The translations under genes were made by a program, and so were the position numbers. The notes below the pieces were generated by a model that saw only the letters and a list, made by a program, of their open reading frames with translations, had not been told where the DNA came from and searched no databases. Of a DNA stretch of 64,000 nucleotides, positions 8,860-17,170 are shown piece by piece. Every line of letters starts with the position of its first letter. The stretch's first letter is position 1. This DNA comes from Pseudomonadota bacterium (GTDB lineage: Bacteria > Myxococcota_A > UBA796 > CAJQPC01): contig JAAESX010000204.1 in the NCBI GenBank assembly GCA_024228935.1, positions 1-64,000 on the forward strand, given 5' to 3'.

Positions 8860-9648
8860 ATGCTGCTGTTGCTCGCGAGTTCCTGCGTGAAGTACCCGGA
8901 GTTCTCGCAGTACCGAATGCCCGTCGCCGACACCCCTGTCCCGACCGAGGTGACCGGGCCCCAGGGGGCGGCGCCGGCCACCGCCCCGCTCGAGGTTCCG
9001 AGCCCCGGCCGCACGCCCACCGTCCTCCCCCCCCCGTTGGACGTCGAGGGCACGACGTGGACGCTCCACTACACCTCGCCCGACGGCCCGGAGAGCTACG
9101 ACATCGCGCTCAGCCCCGGTGGCATCTCCGCACTCGACAACCCCCACGACACCACCCCCGACAACGACACGTGGAGCCAGACCGGCCCCGTGGTCGAGCT
9201 GACGATGAACGACGGCTTCGTCACCTACCGGGGCGTGTTCACGGACATCGATCTGCTCCGCGGCACCGCGCACAACACCCGCGACGAGTCCTGGGGCTTC
9301 GCGATGACGCGCCAGGGATCGGTCGGGCCCCGCGAGATGACCTCGCCCGACGCGCTGATCGAAGACGATGGGCTGCGCAACGATCTGTCCGGCACGAGCT
9401 GGCACCTCGAGGACCTGGACCCGGACGAGCCCGTCGACATCGACCTCACCTTCACGGGCGACGGCACGCTGGCGACGAGCCTCTCGTTCGAGGACAACGT
9501 CTGGCTCGCCTCCGATGGCGCGGTGCACTTCTGGATCAACGACTCGGCCGTCGAGCACGTCGCGGTCGAGACCTGGCCCGGACAGATGATCGGCGTCGCG
9601 ATGAGCGAGAACGGCAAGCAATGGGCCTTCCTGATGAGGAAGCGCTAG
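8860..9648 (+). CDS. Lipoprotein with an internal duplication, unknown function
   Basis: The 262-residue protein has a very short leader (lipobox L-A-S-S-C9), a Pro/Thr-rich linker to about residue 60, and two related domains. Domain one starts G-T-T-W-T-L-H and ends S-W-G-F-A-M-T-R. Domain two starts G-T-S-W-H-L-E and ends Q-W-A-F-L-M-R-K. Both have the beta-strand spacing and conserved Trp of a small lipocalin-like barrel, suggesting an internal duplication. It is the first gene of a four-gene lipoprotein operon, with 3 bases to the next gene. Ligand and role are unknown. Confidence 0.65.
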   Translation: MLLLLASSCVKYPEFSQYRMPVADTPVPTEVTGPQGAAPATAPLEVPSPGRTPTVLPPPLDVEGTTWTLHYTSPDGPESYDIALSPGGISALDNPHDTTPDNDTWSQTGPVVELTMNDGFVTYRGVFTDIDLLRGTAHNTRDESWGFAMTRQGSVGPREMTSPDALIEDDGLRNDLSGTSWHLEDLDPDEPVDIDLTFTGDGTLATSLSFEDNVWLASDGAVHFWINDSAVEHVAVETWPGQMIGVAMSENGKQWAFLMRKR

Positions 9649-9651
9649 CCC

Positions 9652-10890
9652 ATGCTCCTCGTCCTGCTGGCATGCAACGACGGCAGCGACGACTGGCTGA
9701 GCGCCGAGGAGCTCGCCGACCCGGCCACCTGCGCGGGCTGCCACCCCGACCACACCGACCAGTGGTCCGGCTCGATGCACGCATACGCCTCGACCGACCT
9801 CGTCTTTCGCGCGATGAACGAGCGAGGCCAGCGAGAGACCTCGGGCCAGCTCGGCGGCGACTGCGTCAGCTGCCACGCGCCGATGGCCGTCACCCTGGGG
9901 CTGACGGAAGACGGGCTCAACCTCGACGAGATCGACGACGCCTACCAAGGGGTGCCGTGCCTGAGCTGCCACGGCGCCGTGGGGTTCGAGGAGTCCCCGC
10001 TCGAGGTCGTCCAGGACCAGGTCCTGCGCGGCCCGCTCGACGACGCGATCGCCAACCCGGCCCACGGCTCGGCCTACTCGACCCTGCACGACCGCGACGA
10101 GCCCGACTCCGCGACCATGTGCGGTACCTGCCACGACCGCAGCTTCCAGGAGTGGCGGCAGACGGTGTTCAGCTACGACCAGCCGGACACGATGCTCACC
10201 TGCTCGAGCTGCCACATGCCCGGGACCGAGGGCTCCGTCGCGGTCGACGGCCCCGTCCGACGCACCCACGACCACAGCGTGCCGGGCCTGGACCTGGCGC
10301 TCACCGACTTCCCGAACCGGGACGAGCAGCGCGAGCTGGTCCAGCACGAGCTCGACAGCAGCGTGCTCACCGCCCTGTGCGTGACCCCGGGAGACGACGC
10401 GACGGCGGTCCGCGTGGACCTGGAGAACATCGCGGCCGGCCACAACCTGCCGTCCTGCTCACGGGACCGGCGCGGGTGGGTCGAGGTCATCGGCTACGCA
10501 GAAGGCGCCGTGGTCTACGAGAGCGGCGTCGTCGCCGAGGGACAGACGGTCGACGACGGCGGGGAGATGTGGCGGTTCGGCGACCGCTACGTCGACGCCA
10601 CCGGCGAGAGCGTGCTGATGCCCTGGGACGCCGCCGCGGTCGCGACCGACGGCCTGGAAGCCGCGAGCCTGGACGGGACGGACAACCACCTGTCCCGCGA
10701 CTACACGCTGCCGGCCGGCGTGGACCGCGTGACGTTGCGCGTCCTCCTCCGCCCCATCGGCCTCGACGTCATCGACGATCTCGCCCAGACCGGCGATCTG
10801 GACGCCACGCTGGGGGACGACCTGCCGACGCTGGAGCTGGGAGGTACCGTCCTGGAGTGGACGGACGAGGAGGGCCCGTGCTCGGAGTGA
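9652..10890 (+). CDS. Pentaheme c-type cytochrome lipoprotein
   Basis: The 412-residue protein has a leader of only seven residues before the lipidated Cys8. Five CxxCH heme motifs start at residues 27, 71, 103, 157 and 184, all in the N-terminal half. The Q-W-S-G-S-M-H-A-Y-A segment near 37-46 is typical of cytochrome c554-like multiheme proteins, where extra His residues ligate hemes. The C-terminal half (about 210-412) is heme-free and beta-rich. It likely moves electrons in the periplasm. Proximity to nos makes a link to N2O respiration possible but unproven. Confidence 0.8.
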   Translation: MLLVLLACNDGSDDWLSAEELADPATCAGCHPDHTDQWSGSMHAYASTDLVFRAMNERGQRETSGQLGGDCVSCHAPMAVTLGLTEDGLNLDEIDDAYQGVPCLSCHGAVGFEESPLEVVQDQVLRGPLDDAIANPAHGSAYSTLHDRDEPDSATMCGTCHDRSFQEWRQTVFSYDQPDTMLTCSSCHMPGTEGSVAVDGPVRRTHDHSVPGLDLALTDFPNRDEQRELVQHELDSSVLTALCVTPGDDATAVRVDLENIAAGHNLPSCSRDRRGWVEVIGYAEGAVVYESGVVAEGQTVDDGGEMWRFGDRYVDATGESVLMPWDAAAVATDGLEAASLDGTDNHLSRDYTLPAGVDRVTLRVLLRPIGLDVIDDLAQTGDLDATLGDDLPTLELGGTVLEWTDEEGPCSE

Positions 10891-11267
10891 CGCTCGCCGT
10901 GTTCGCCTGTACGCGGACCGCCGAGGACACGGGGCCCGTCGCGGTGCCCGTGGGCGGCACCACGGCCGAGGCGTGCTCGGGCCTGTACACCGTGCACATC
11001 GACGCCGCAGACCCCGACCCGCCCGCGGTCGGCGACAACGTGTGGACGGTCCGCGTCAACGACGGCGAGACCGATGACATCTCGATCATCGCCACCCCGA
11101 CGATGCCCGAGCACGGCCACGGGACGGTCCCCGAGATCTTCACCTGGGACGGCAGCACCATCGGGCCCTTCGACCTGGTCATGCCCGGGGACTGGCTGGT
11201 CGTGTTCGACGTGACCGGACCGGACGGCACGGACAGCTGCTACACGACGCTGTGGGTCGAGGGATGA
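10878..11267 (+). CDS. YtkA/FixH-like domain lipoprotein
   Basis: The 129-residue protein starts at a GTG inside the end of the cytochrome gene (13-base overlap). Its leader ends in A-V-F-A-C11. The core is an immunoglobulin-like beta domain with the motif M-P-E-H-G-H-G, the hallmark of the YtkA/FixH-like family, in which Met and His residues are thought to bind copper. It is coupled to the following gene by an ATGA overlap. Together with the neighbouring nos genes this points to periplasmic metal or oxidase-related work, but that is inference. Confidence 0.72.
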   Translation: MLGVTLAVFACTRTAEDTGPVAVPVGGTTAEACSGLYTVHIDAADPDPPAVGDNVWTVRVNDGETDDISIIATPTMPEHGHGTVPEIFTWDGSTIGPFDLVMPGDWLVVFDVTGPDGTDSCYTTLWVEG

Positions 11268-11737
11268 TCCTCTGGCTCGCCCTCGGCTGCACGCCCCGCT
11301 GGTGCGGGGAGACGCCCTGGCTCGAGCTGGGCGGCGGCGAGATCGCCTGGGAGGAGCTGTCGGAAGGCGACGACGTCACGGTCGTCCACGGTCCCCAGGG
11401 CGGCTGGCACATCCTGGCCTCGGTGCACGCGTACGGGCTCCAGGACATCGTCGACGTGCACTACACCGTCGAGCTCCTGGACGACGCGCAGCTGGTCTCC
11501 GACAACGAGCTGCAGCTGGCGCTCACGAACTACGACGACGAGGCCTGCGACGGCAACGCGCTCGGCATCTACGGGTACATCACGCTCGAGCAGGTGACCG
11601 ACGACCCGATGGTCACCCCGCCGGACGTGCTGGGCGGCGAGGACGTCCGGATGCGCGTCGAGCTGCAGGACAGCTCGGGTGCGTACGCCGAGGTCGAGCT
11701 CGACGTCGTGGCGATGCCGGACCCGAAGGACCTGTAG
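11264..11737 (+). CDS. Small lipoprotein, unknown function
   Basis: The 157-residue protein is predicted to be lipidated at Cys9 after a leader without positive charge. It has a beta-rich body with two further cysteines near the N-terminus and one at about 90. The start at 11264 overlaps the previous stop (ATGA). It ends back to back with the convergent gene, the two stops forming TAGCTA. The family is not recognised. Its size and strand pattern resemble the preceding YtkA-like protein, which may indicate a related Ig-like fold. Confidence 0.6.
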   Translation: MILWLALGCTPRWCGETPWLELGGGEIAWEELSEGDDVTVVHGPQGGWHILASVHAYGLQDIVDVHYTVELLDDAQLVSDNELQLALTNYDDEACDGNALGIYGYITLEQVTDDPMVTPPDVLGGEDVRMRVELQDSSGAYAEVELDVVAMPDPKDL

Positions 11738-12463
11738 CTACCGCTCCAGCCAGCGCTGGCTGAAGACCTCGTCCTCGAGCTCGACCGAGAACGACATCTC
11801 CTCGAAGATCATCTCGGTGTAGGTGCCTTCCTGGAGCTTGTCCTCGACCTTCATCCGCGACGGGTACCAGCGGTCGCCGTACTGCTTGGCGTCGTGCATG
11901 GTCCAGACCTTCAGGAGCATGCCCGAGACCGCGTAGAGCTCCTGGCGGACCGGGACCTTGTTCTCGGCGTCCACGCAGACGACACGCTTGGGGTAGGCCA
12001 CGCTCTCGTCCGTCGCGATCATCTCGACGACCCAGCAGGGCCGGTCCTCGAACGTGTCCTGCCCCGTGACCGAGGCCGTGTACATGTCCTGCCAGGACGA
12101 GGACTCCATCATGTCCTCGTAGCTGATGTCCGAGCCCATCATCCCCTGGCGCAGCATGTGGCCGGAGAGCTTCTGCACCTTCTCGATGCTGGGCAGGTAC
12201 ATCCACATCTCGTCGCCGCGCTTGAGCATCTTCGTGCCCGCGTCCCGCGCCGGGGAGAGGAACTCGGTGGCGGCCTCGTCGGCCCCGCGCCCGTAGCTCA
12301 TGAGTGTGTATTCCTTGGTCCGCTTGGGCTTCACGACGCGCATCGTGGCCTTGGTCGAGCGGCTCTCGAACACCAGGTTGTGGTCGACCGCGCTCAAGAG
12401 CTCGCCCGGGGTCGGGGTCTCCTCGGCGGAGGTCGTGCTGGTCAGGAACAGAAGCGCGATCAT
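11738..12463 (-). CDS. LolA-like outer-membrane lipoprotein-sorting protein
   Basis: The 241-residue secreted protein has a short Sec signal peptide (cleavage near T-S-A at about residue 13). Its fold pattern is that of the LolA-like 'outer membrane lipoprotein-sorting protein' family: repeated M-W-M-Y-L-P and W-Y-P-S-R-M-K-V strands forming a half barrel. Such proteins carry a lipid or lipoprotein across the periplasm. Its ATG overlaps the stop of the MacB-like permease gene (ATGA), so it likely receives cargo from that ABC system. Confidence 0.8.
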   Translation of the reverse strand: MIALLFLTSTTSAEETPTPGELLSAVDHNLVFESRSTKATMRVVKPKRTKEYTLMSYGRGADEAATEFLSPARDAGTKMLKRGDEMWMYLPSIEKVQKLSGHMLRQGMMGSDISYEDMMESSSWQDMYTASVTGQDTFEDRPCWVVEMIATDESVAYPKRVVCVDAENKVPVRQELYAVSGMLLKVWTMHDAKQYGDRWYPSRMKVEDKLQEGTYTEMIFEEMSFSVELEDEVFSQRWLER

Positions 12464-13689
12464 CGGCGGCTCCGCATCGCGTCGACCGGCTCGATGGCCG
12501 TCGCACGCAGGGATGGGATGAAGGCCCCGAGCACGGCGATGGCCATGCCCAGGACGAAGGAGAGTCCGACGATCTCGATGGAGAGGTCGCCGTAGAAGGT
12601 GGTGTTGACGGGCATCGTGACCTTGCTGGCGACGTCGGCGCCGAGCTCGATGCCGTTGGTCTCGAGCAGCCAGGCGGGACCTGAGCCGACGAGCACGCCG
12701 AGCAGGCTGCCGAGCGTTCCGATGCACCACGCCTCGAGCACGAACATGGACACGACGGTGCCGGTCTTCATTCCCATCGCGCGCAGCACGCCGATCTCGC
12801 CGGTCCGCTCGAGCACGCTCATCATCATCGTGTTGAGCACGCCCAGCGCGGTGATGAAGACGATGGCTCCCGCCAGGACGTAGAGGATGGCCTTGTTGAT
12901 GTCGTAGATGGCGCCGTAGGGGTCGCGCTCGTTCCACGCCTGGACGGTCAGCCCTTCCAGGCCCGGCACCGTCCGGAGGGACTCGGCCGTGAGCCGGGCG
13001 TCGCCGACGTCGGCGTCGCTCTGGACCATGATCTCGACCGCTCCGCCGTCCATGTCGGCCATCCAGCGCATCTGCTCGATCGACAGGAAGGCCTGCCGGT
13101 TCCCGACGATGTTGCCGGTGTCGACGATGCCGACGATGTCGGCCTTCACGGGGCTGATGGAGCCGTCCTGGGTCTGCCCCAGGAGCACCAGCTCGTCCCC
13201 GACGACGGCACCGAGGTCCTCGGCCAGCGCGGTTCCGATGACCGTCTCGCCGAGCTCGGCCTCGATGAACCGCCCGTCTGCCAGCTTCGTGTCCAGCTCC
13301 AGCGCGGTGACCATCCAGTCGGTGGGGGCGCCGACGACCTGACAGAAGACCTCGCCGATCTCCTCGCCGACGGTGGCGGTGGCCCCTGTCCGGATGAGGG
13401 GCCAGGCCCGCATGCCCTCGGCCTCGATGGCCTCGACGACTGGGGCCGAGTCCACGATGTTGAGGTGGAGCGGCATCAGCTGCTCGCGGGCCTCGAACTC
13501 TGGGGTGACGACACGGATCTCGCCGGCGTTGGCCGCGATGTTGTCGATGACACCACCGAGCACGCCGGTGATCCACGAGAGCCCGATGGTCAGGACCGCG
13601 GTCCCGAAGAAGACGGTCGCCGCGGTCAGCAGCGAGCGCCGCGTGTTTCGGAAGACGTTCCGGAGCGCGAGGTTGAGGAACCAGACCAT
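12460..13689 (-). CDS. FtsX/MacB-type ABC permease
   Basis: The 409-residue protein has the LolCE/MacB topology: one N-terminal helix (about 18-40) after the L-R-N-V-F-R-N motif, a large periplasmic domain (about 45-270) and three C-terminal helices (about 275-400) forming the FtsX domain. These mechanotransmission transporters extract lipoproteins or lipids from the outer leaflet of the inner membrane. It overlaps the upstream permease gene by one base (TGATG) and the downstream LolA-like gene by four. Confidence 0.85.
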   Translation of the reverse strand: MVWFLNLALRNVFRNTRRSLLTAATVFFGTAVLTIGLSWITGVLGGVIDNIAANAGEIRVVTPEFEAREQLMPLHLNIVDSAPVVEAIEAEGMRAWPLIRTGATATVGEEIGEVFCQVVGAPTDWMVTALELDTKLADGRFIEAELGETVIGTALAEDLGAVVGDELVLLGQTQDGSISPVKADIVGIVDTGNIVGNRQAFLSIEQMRWMADMDGGAVEIMVQSDADVGDARLTAESLRTVPGLEGLTVQAWNERDPYGAIYDINKAILYVLAGAIVFITALGVLNTMMMSVLERTGEIGVLRAMGMKTGTVVSMFVLEAWCIGTLGSLLGVLVGSGPAWLLETNGIELGADVASKVTMPVNTTFYGDLSIEIVGLSFVLGMAIAVLGAFIPSLRATAIEPVDAMRSRR

Positions 13690-14876
13690 CAGTCGGCCCT
13701 CACGGCGGCGGCCGGGTCCAGCCGGGCGGCCCAGTTTGCCGGGTACAGGCTCGCCAGCGCAGCCACGCCGGTGCCGAAGGCGACGCCCCCGACGAGCGGG
13801 CCCCAGGAGAACGCGGTGTAGAGCGTCGTGTCGAACGCCACGGCGGTGCCCGACTCGGCGATGCTCGTCAGGTCGATGCCGTGGGTCGCGAACCAGCCGT
13901 TCACGGCGCCTCCGAACACGGCGCCGACGATGCCGGCGACGAGCCCCATCGAGGCCCCCTCGACCAGGAACAGCACCCGGATCTGGGCGGGGGTCATGCC
14001 CATCGCGGCCAGCGTGCCGATCTCCCGTGTGCGCTCGTAGGTCGCCATGATGACGGTGTTGGCGATGCCGGTGGCGGCGATGGCCATGATCATCAGGACC
14101 ATGAAGGCCAGCGCCTTTCGGCGGACCTCGTTGATCTCGAGCAGCCCCTCGGCTTCCTGCAGGTACGTCTGGACCTGCCAGCCGCCGGGCAGCGACGCCG
14201 CGACCGCATCCGACTGGGACCGAAGCGGCAGACGGAGCGCGATCTCGCTGGGCCCGGGGGCCTGGACGAGGTCGATCGCGGTGTCCATCGGCAGCAGCAC
14301 CGCGTAGTTGTCGATGGCGGGGTTGCCGCTGGAGAGCACGCCGGAGACCGGGAACCTCAGGGCGTTCAGGGCACCGCCGGTGGTGCGGACCTGGAGCGCG
14401 ACGGGTGTCCCGACCTGGACATCGAGGAGCCGCGCCAGGCGAGCACCCAGAACCACACCCGACCAGTCCCCGTCGATGTGGAAGCCGTCCCTTGGGAACA
14501 CGTCCTCGTCGGTCTCGGCCAGCCCGATGCCGATGGCCCGCACCGCATCCGCGCCGGCGACCAGGCGGACGTCGAAGCGCAGCCGCTCGGTGTGGGTGTG
14601 CCCTCCGAGCGCACTCGACAGCTCGTCCGGTACGGCCTCGAGCACGTCGACCGGGGCCGAGAGTCCGACCTCGGGGTAGGCGGGCGGCCGGACGATGACG
14701 TGGCCGCTCATCGTGTCGATCTGGCTCCGCACCATGTTCTCGTCGAGCCCATCGACGAAGCCGAAGCCCAGGATCATCAGGGCCACGCCCCAGACGACGG
14801 CCACCGACGTGATGGCGTTCCGCCGTCGGTTCCGCAGCAGGTTCTTGAGCGCCAGGCCGGCGATGAAGCCGGTCAT
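13689..14876 (-). CDS. FtsX/MacB-type ABC permease, paralogue of the next gene
   Basis: The 395-residue protein has the same 1+3 helix plan as the downstream permease and the shared start L-A-L-K-N-L-L-R-N-R-R-R. The two genes are divergent paralogues and probably form a LolC/LolE-like heterodimer. The ATG at 14876 overlaps the ATPase stop (ATGA). The E-R-T-R-E-I-G-T-L-A-A-M-G-M segment in the C-terminal domain is the conserved cytoplasmic coupling helix that contacts the ATPase. Confidence 0.85.
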   Translation of the reverse strand: MTGFIAGLALKNLLRNRRRNAITSVAVVWGVALMILGFGFVDGLDENMVRSQIDTMSGHVIVRPPAYPEVGLSAPVDVLEAVPDELSSALGGHTHTERLRFDVRLVAGADAVRAIGIGLAETDEDVFPRDGFHIDGDWSGVVLGARLARLLDVQVGTPVALQVRTTGGALNALRFPVSGVLSSGNPAIDNYAVLLPMDTAIDLVQAPGPSEIALRLPLRSQSDAVAASLPGGWQVQTYLQEAEGLLEINEVRRKALAFMVLMIMAIAATGIANTVIMATYERTREIGTLAAMGMTPAQIRVLFLVEGASMGLVAGIVGAVFGGAVNGWFATHGIDLTSIAESGTAVAFDTTLYTAFSWGPLVGGVAFGTGVAALASLYPANWAARLDPAAAVRAD

Positions 14877-15544
14877 GCCTGCGAGATCACCCGGCCGTCG
14901 CGCAGGTGGACCGTGCGACGCACGCGGTCCATCACGATGGGGTCGTGCGTCGAGAACAGGAAGGTGGCGCCGTGGTCCTCGTTCAGCCGGCGCATCAGGT
15001 CCAGGACCTGCTCGCCGTTCTTGCTGTCGAGGTTGGCCGTCGGCTCGTCCGCGATGACGATGCGCGGCGACTTCACGAGCGCGCGCGCGATGGCGACCCG
15101 CTGCTGCTGCCCACCGCTCATCTGCGACGGCCGCTTCATCATCTGGTCGCCCAGGCCGACGTCGACGAGCGCCTGCTCGCACCGGGCCTGGTCCGGCTCG
15201 GCCCCACCGAGGCGGAGCGCAACCTCGACGTTCTCGACGGCGGAGAGCACCGGGATGAGGTTGAAGGACTGGAAGACGAACCCGATGTTCTTCGCGCGGA
15301 ACGCGCCCAGCTCGGCGCGGGACATCTTGGCGAGCTCGCGTCCGTCGAGCTGGATGCTGCCCGTGGTGGGCGTGTCGAGGCAGCCGACCAGGTTCAACAG
15401 CGTCGTCTTGCCGCTGCCCGAGGGGCCCGAGAACGCCAGGAACTCGCCTTCGTCGATCGACAGCGACACACCCTGGAGCGCGTGGACCATCGTGTCGCCG
15501 AGCGGGTAGGTCTTGCCGACGTCGGTGAGCGTGCAGATCGCCAT
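14873..15544 (-). CDS. LolD/MacB-type ABC ATPase
   Basis: The 223-residue ATPase has Walker A G-P-S-G-S-G-K-T (about 40-47), the F-V-F-Q-S-F-N-L-I-P Q-loop typical of LolD/MacB, signature M-S-G-G-Q-Q-Q-R, Walker B I-V-I-A-D-E-P and a switch His in S-T-H-D. It powers the two adjacent FtsX-type permeases. Only 16 bases separate it from the upstream barrel gene, so the six genes from 17147 to 11738 are likely one operon. Confidence 0.92.
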   Translation of the reverse strand: MAICTLTDVGKTYPLGDTMVHALQGVSLSIDEGEFLAFSGPSGSGKTTLLNLVGCLDTPTTGSIQLDGRELAKMSRAELGAFRAKNIGFVFQSFNLIPVLSAVENVEVALRLGGAEPDQARCEQALVDVGLGDQMMKRPSQMSGGQQQRVAIARALVKSPRIVIADEPTANLDSKNGEQVLDLMRRLNEDHGATFLFSTHDPIVMDRVRRTVHLRDGRVISQA

Positions 15545-15560
15545 GACGCCCCGTATCTCG

Positions 15561-16805
15561 CTACAACGAGAAGCGGACCGTCGCGTACCCCGACCACCGC
15601 GGAACGAACCCGCTGCCGTCGAGGCTGAGGATGCCGTAGTCGAACTGCGTCATCGATGCGGTGGGCACGAACTCGCCCTCGCCGACGCCGACGTTGCCGC
15701 CGACCGTGGCGGTCCAGCGCTCTCCCGGCGCCCACGCCAGGCTCGGGACGACCAGCGTCGACCGGTCCTGCAGGTTCATCAGCCCCGACGCGGAGAGCAT
15801 CCAGTTGTCGAAGCCCACGGCGCGGACGGCCAGCAGCGCGTAGTGGCGCCCGATCGTGAAGCGCGGCTCGCCCGAGGGCGGGAAGGCGTCGGCGGGCAGA
15901 CAGGACGGCGTCGCGACGGTCAGTCCGCGATCGAGGAGCGAGTAGAGCGCGGGATCCTCGACCCCCGTCGCGTCGTAGCTGTACTGCCCGACGATCAGGA
16001 AGGAGTCGAGCACCGGCAGGCTGTAGTCGAGCCCGACCGACAGGCGAGGAGCGAGCCCCTCGCGACCGTCCGCCTCGATGGCGGCGCCGTCGAGGTCCGT
16101 GGCGGCCTCGACCCACCAGCCGACGACCAGCTGCCCCCGGAGATCCAGGCCGACGCTGGGCATCCCGCCGCCGAAGTCGTTGGCGGCCGAGACGTACCCC
16201 AGGACCGGCGAGATGTCGGTCGAGGCGACGTTGAAGGTCGGCCGCACACCGAATCGTCCCGAGTCGAGGCTACGGTCGAGCGCGGCCACGGCCACCACCT
16301 GGTGGCGCTCGCCGAACGGCACGGTCGTCCGCACCGCGTCCACGCCGGCCCGCTCCTGCCAGGGCGTGGCCAGCAGGTTCTGGGAGAACAGGTCGGTCGG
16401 GTTGAAGAACTGCGCCGAGCCCCAGTTGAGCGCCTGACGCCCCACGCGCACGTCGATCTTCGGGTGGTAGACGTCGAGGTACAGGCGCTCGACCGACAGC
16501 ACGTCGTCCGCGGAGTCGTAGCGGTCCGGCGCGTCGAGGCTGCAGCCCGCAGTCTCGAGGATCGCGCCGACCTGTTCGTCGAGCAGCCGGTACCCCTCCT
16601 CGACCGGGTCGCGCCCCTGGACCAGCATGACCTGGGGTGTGGCGACGAGGTCCACACGCTCGTGCAGGGCCCCCTCGAACGTCGGGCGGATGCGCTCGAC
16701 CGTCTCCCAGGGCGTGCCATCAACGCCGTGCTGGTACGAGGCCCGCCCCTCGACGTAGCCCGTCACCTCGGCCGCTTCGGCCCACGTCAGCCCGAGCAGC
16801 AGCAC
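15561..16805 (-). CDS. Outer-membrane beta-barrel protein of the ABC cassette
   Basis: The 414-residue protein has a short signal peptide (cleavage near A-E-A at residue 12) and a long series of amphipathic strands ending in a terminal Phe-x-Leu, typical of outer-membrane insertion. The segment V-G-R-Q-A-L-N-W-G resembles porin-like proteins (DUF1302 type) often found beside Lol-like exporters. A GTG start directly follows the upstream stop (TGAGTG). In this cassette it may be the outer-membrane acceptor or exit for the cargo. That role is inferred only from context. Confidence 0.75.
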   Translation of the reverse strand: MLLLGLTWAEAAEVTGYVEGRASYQHGVDGTPWETVERIRPTFEGALHERVDLVATPQVMLVQGRDPVEEGYRLLDEQVGAILETAGCSLDAPDRYDSADDVLSVERLYLDVYHPKIDVRVGRQALNWGSAQFFNPTDLFSQNLLATPWQERAGVDAVRTTVPFGERHQVVAVAALDRSLDSGRFGVRPTFNVASTDISPVLGYVSAANDFGGGMPSVGLDLRGQLVVGWWVEAATDLDGAAIEADGREGLAPRLSVGLDYSLPVLDSFLIVGQYSYDATGVEDPALYSLLDRGLTVATPSCLPADAFPPSGEPRFTIGRHYALLAVRAVGFDNWMLSASGLMNLQDRSTLVVPSLAWAPGERWTATVGGNVGVGEGEFVPTASMTQFDYGILSLDGSGFVPRWSGYATVRFSL

Positions 16806-17147
16806 TCAGACCCCCGAGTCCGAGCCATCACCGCCGTTGTTCCCCGAGTCCTCGATGCACTCGCCGCTGTCGTCTTCCGCGGAGACGCACTGACCGAGCT
16901 CGGCGTACGTCGTCCGGCACTGGACCGAGTCGCCCTCGCGGATGCCCTCGCGCCCGTCGTCCGACCAGTCGTCACAGGTGCGATGGCACTCGCCCTCGCC
17001 GATGTAGATGTCCTCGCACAGCGCGAGCATGGCGTTGCAGTAGCGGGTGCACTCGGACGAGGGTTCGCCGGCGTACCCGGTGTCGACGATGTCGCCGCCG
17101 AAGCAAGACAGGAGGAGTCCGATGAAGGGAAGAGCGGTTGCGGTCAT
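16806..17147 (-). CDS. Small Cys-rich lipoprotein
   Basis: The 113-residue protein has a lipobox L-L-L-S-C15 and then about eight further cysteines in a C-x3-C, C-x-x-x-x, C-x3-C pattern, likely forming disulfides. The C-terminus is Asp/Gly/Ser-rich. The ATG at 17147 is chosen because it begins the signal peptide. Similar Cys-rich lipoproteins are common in myxobacterial genomes and mostly lack a known function. It is first in the ABC cassette operon and faces the aminopeptidase gene divergently across 23 bases. Confidence 0.68.
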   Translation of the reverse strand: MTATALPFIGLLLSCFGGDIVDTGYAGEPSSECTRYCNAMLALCEDIYIGEGECHRTCDDWSDDGREGIREGDSVQCRTTYAELGQCVSAEDDSGECIEDSGNNGGDGSDSGV

Positions 17148-17170
17148 GCCGGCATTGTAGGCTCCCGCGC

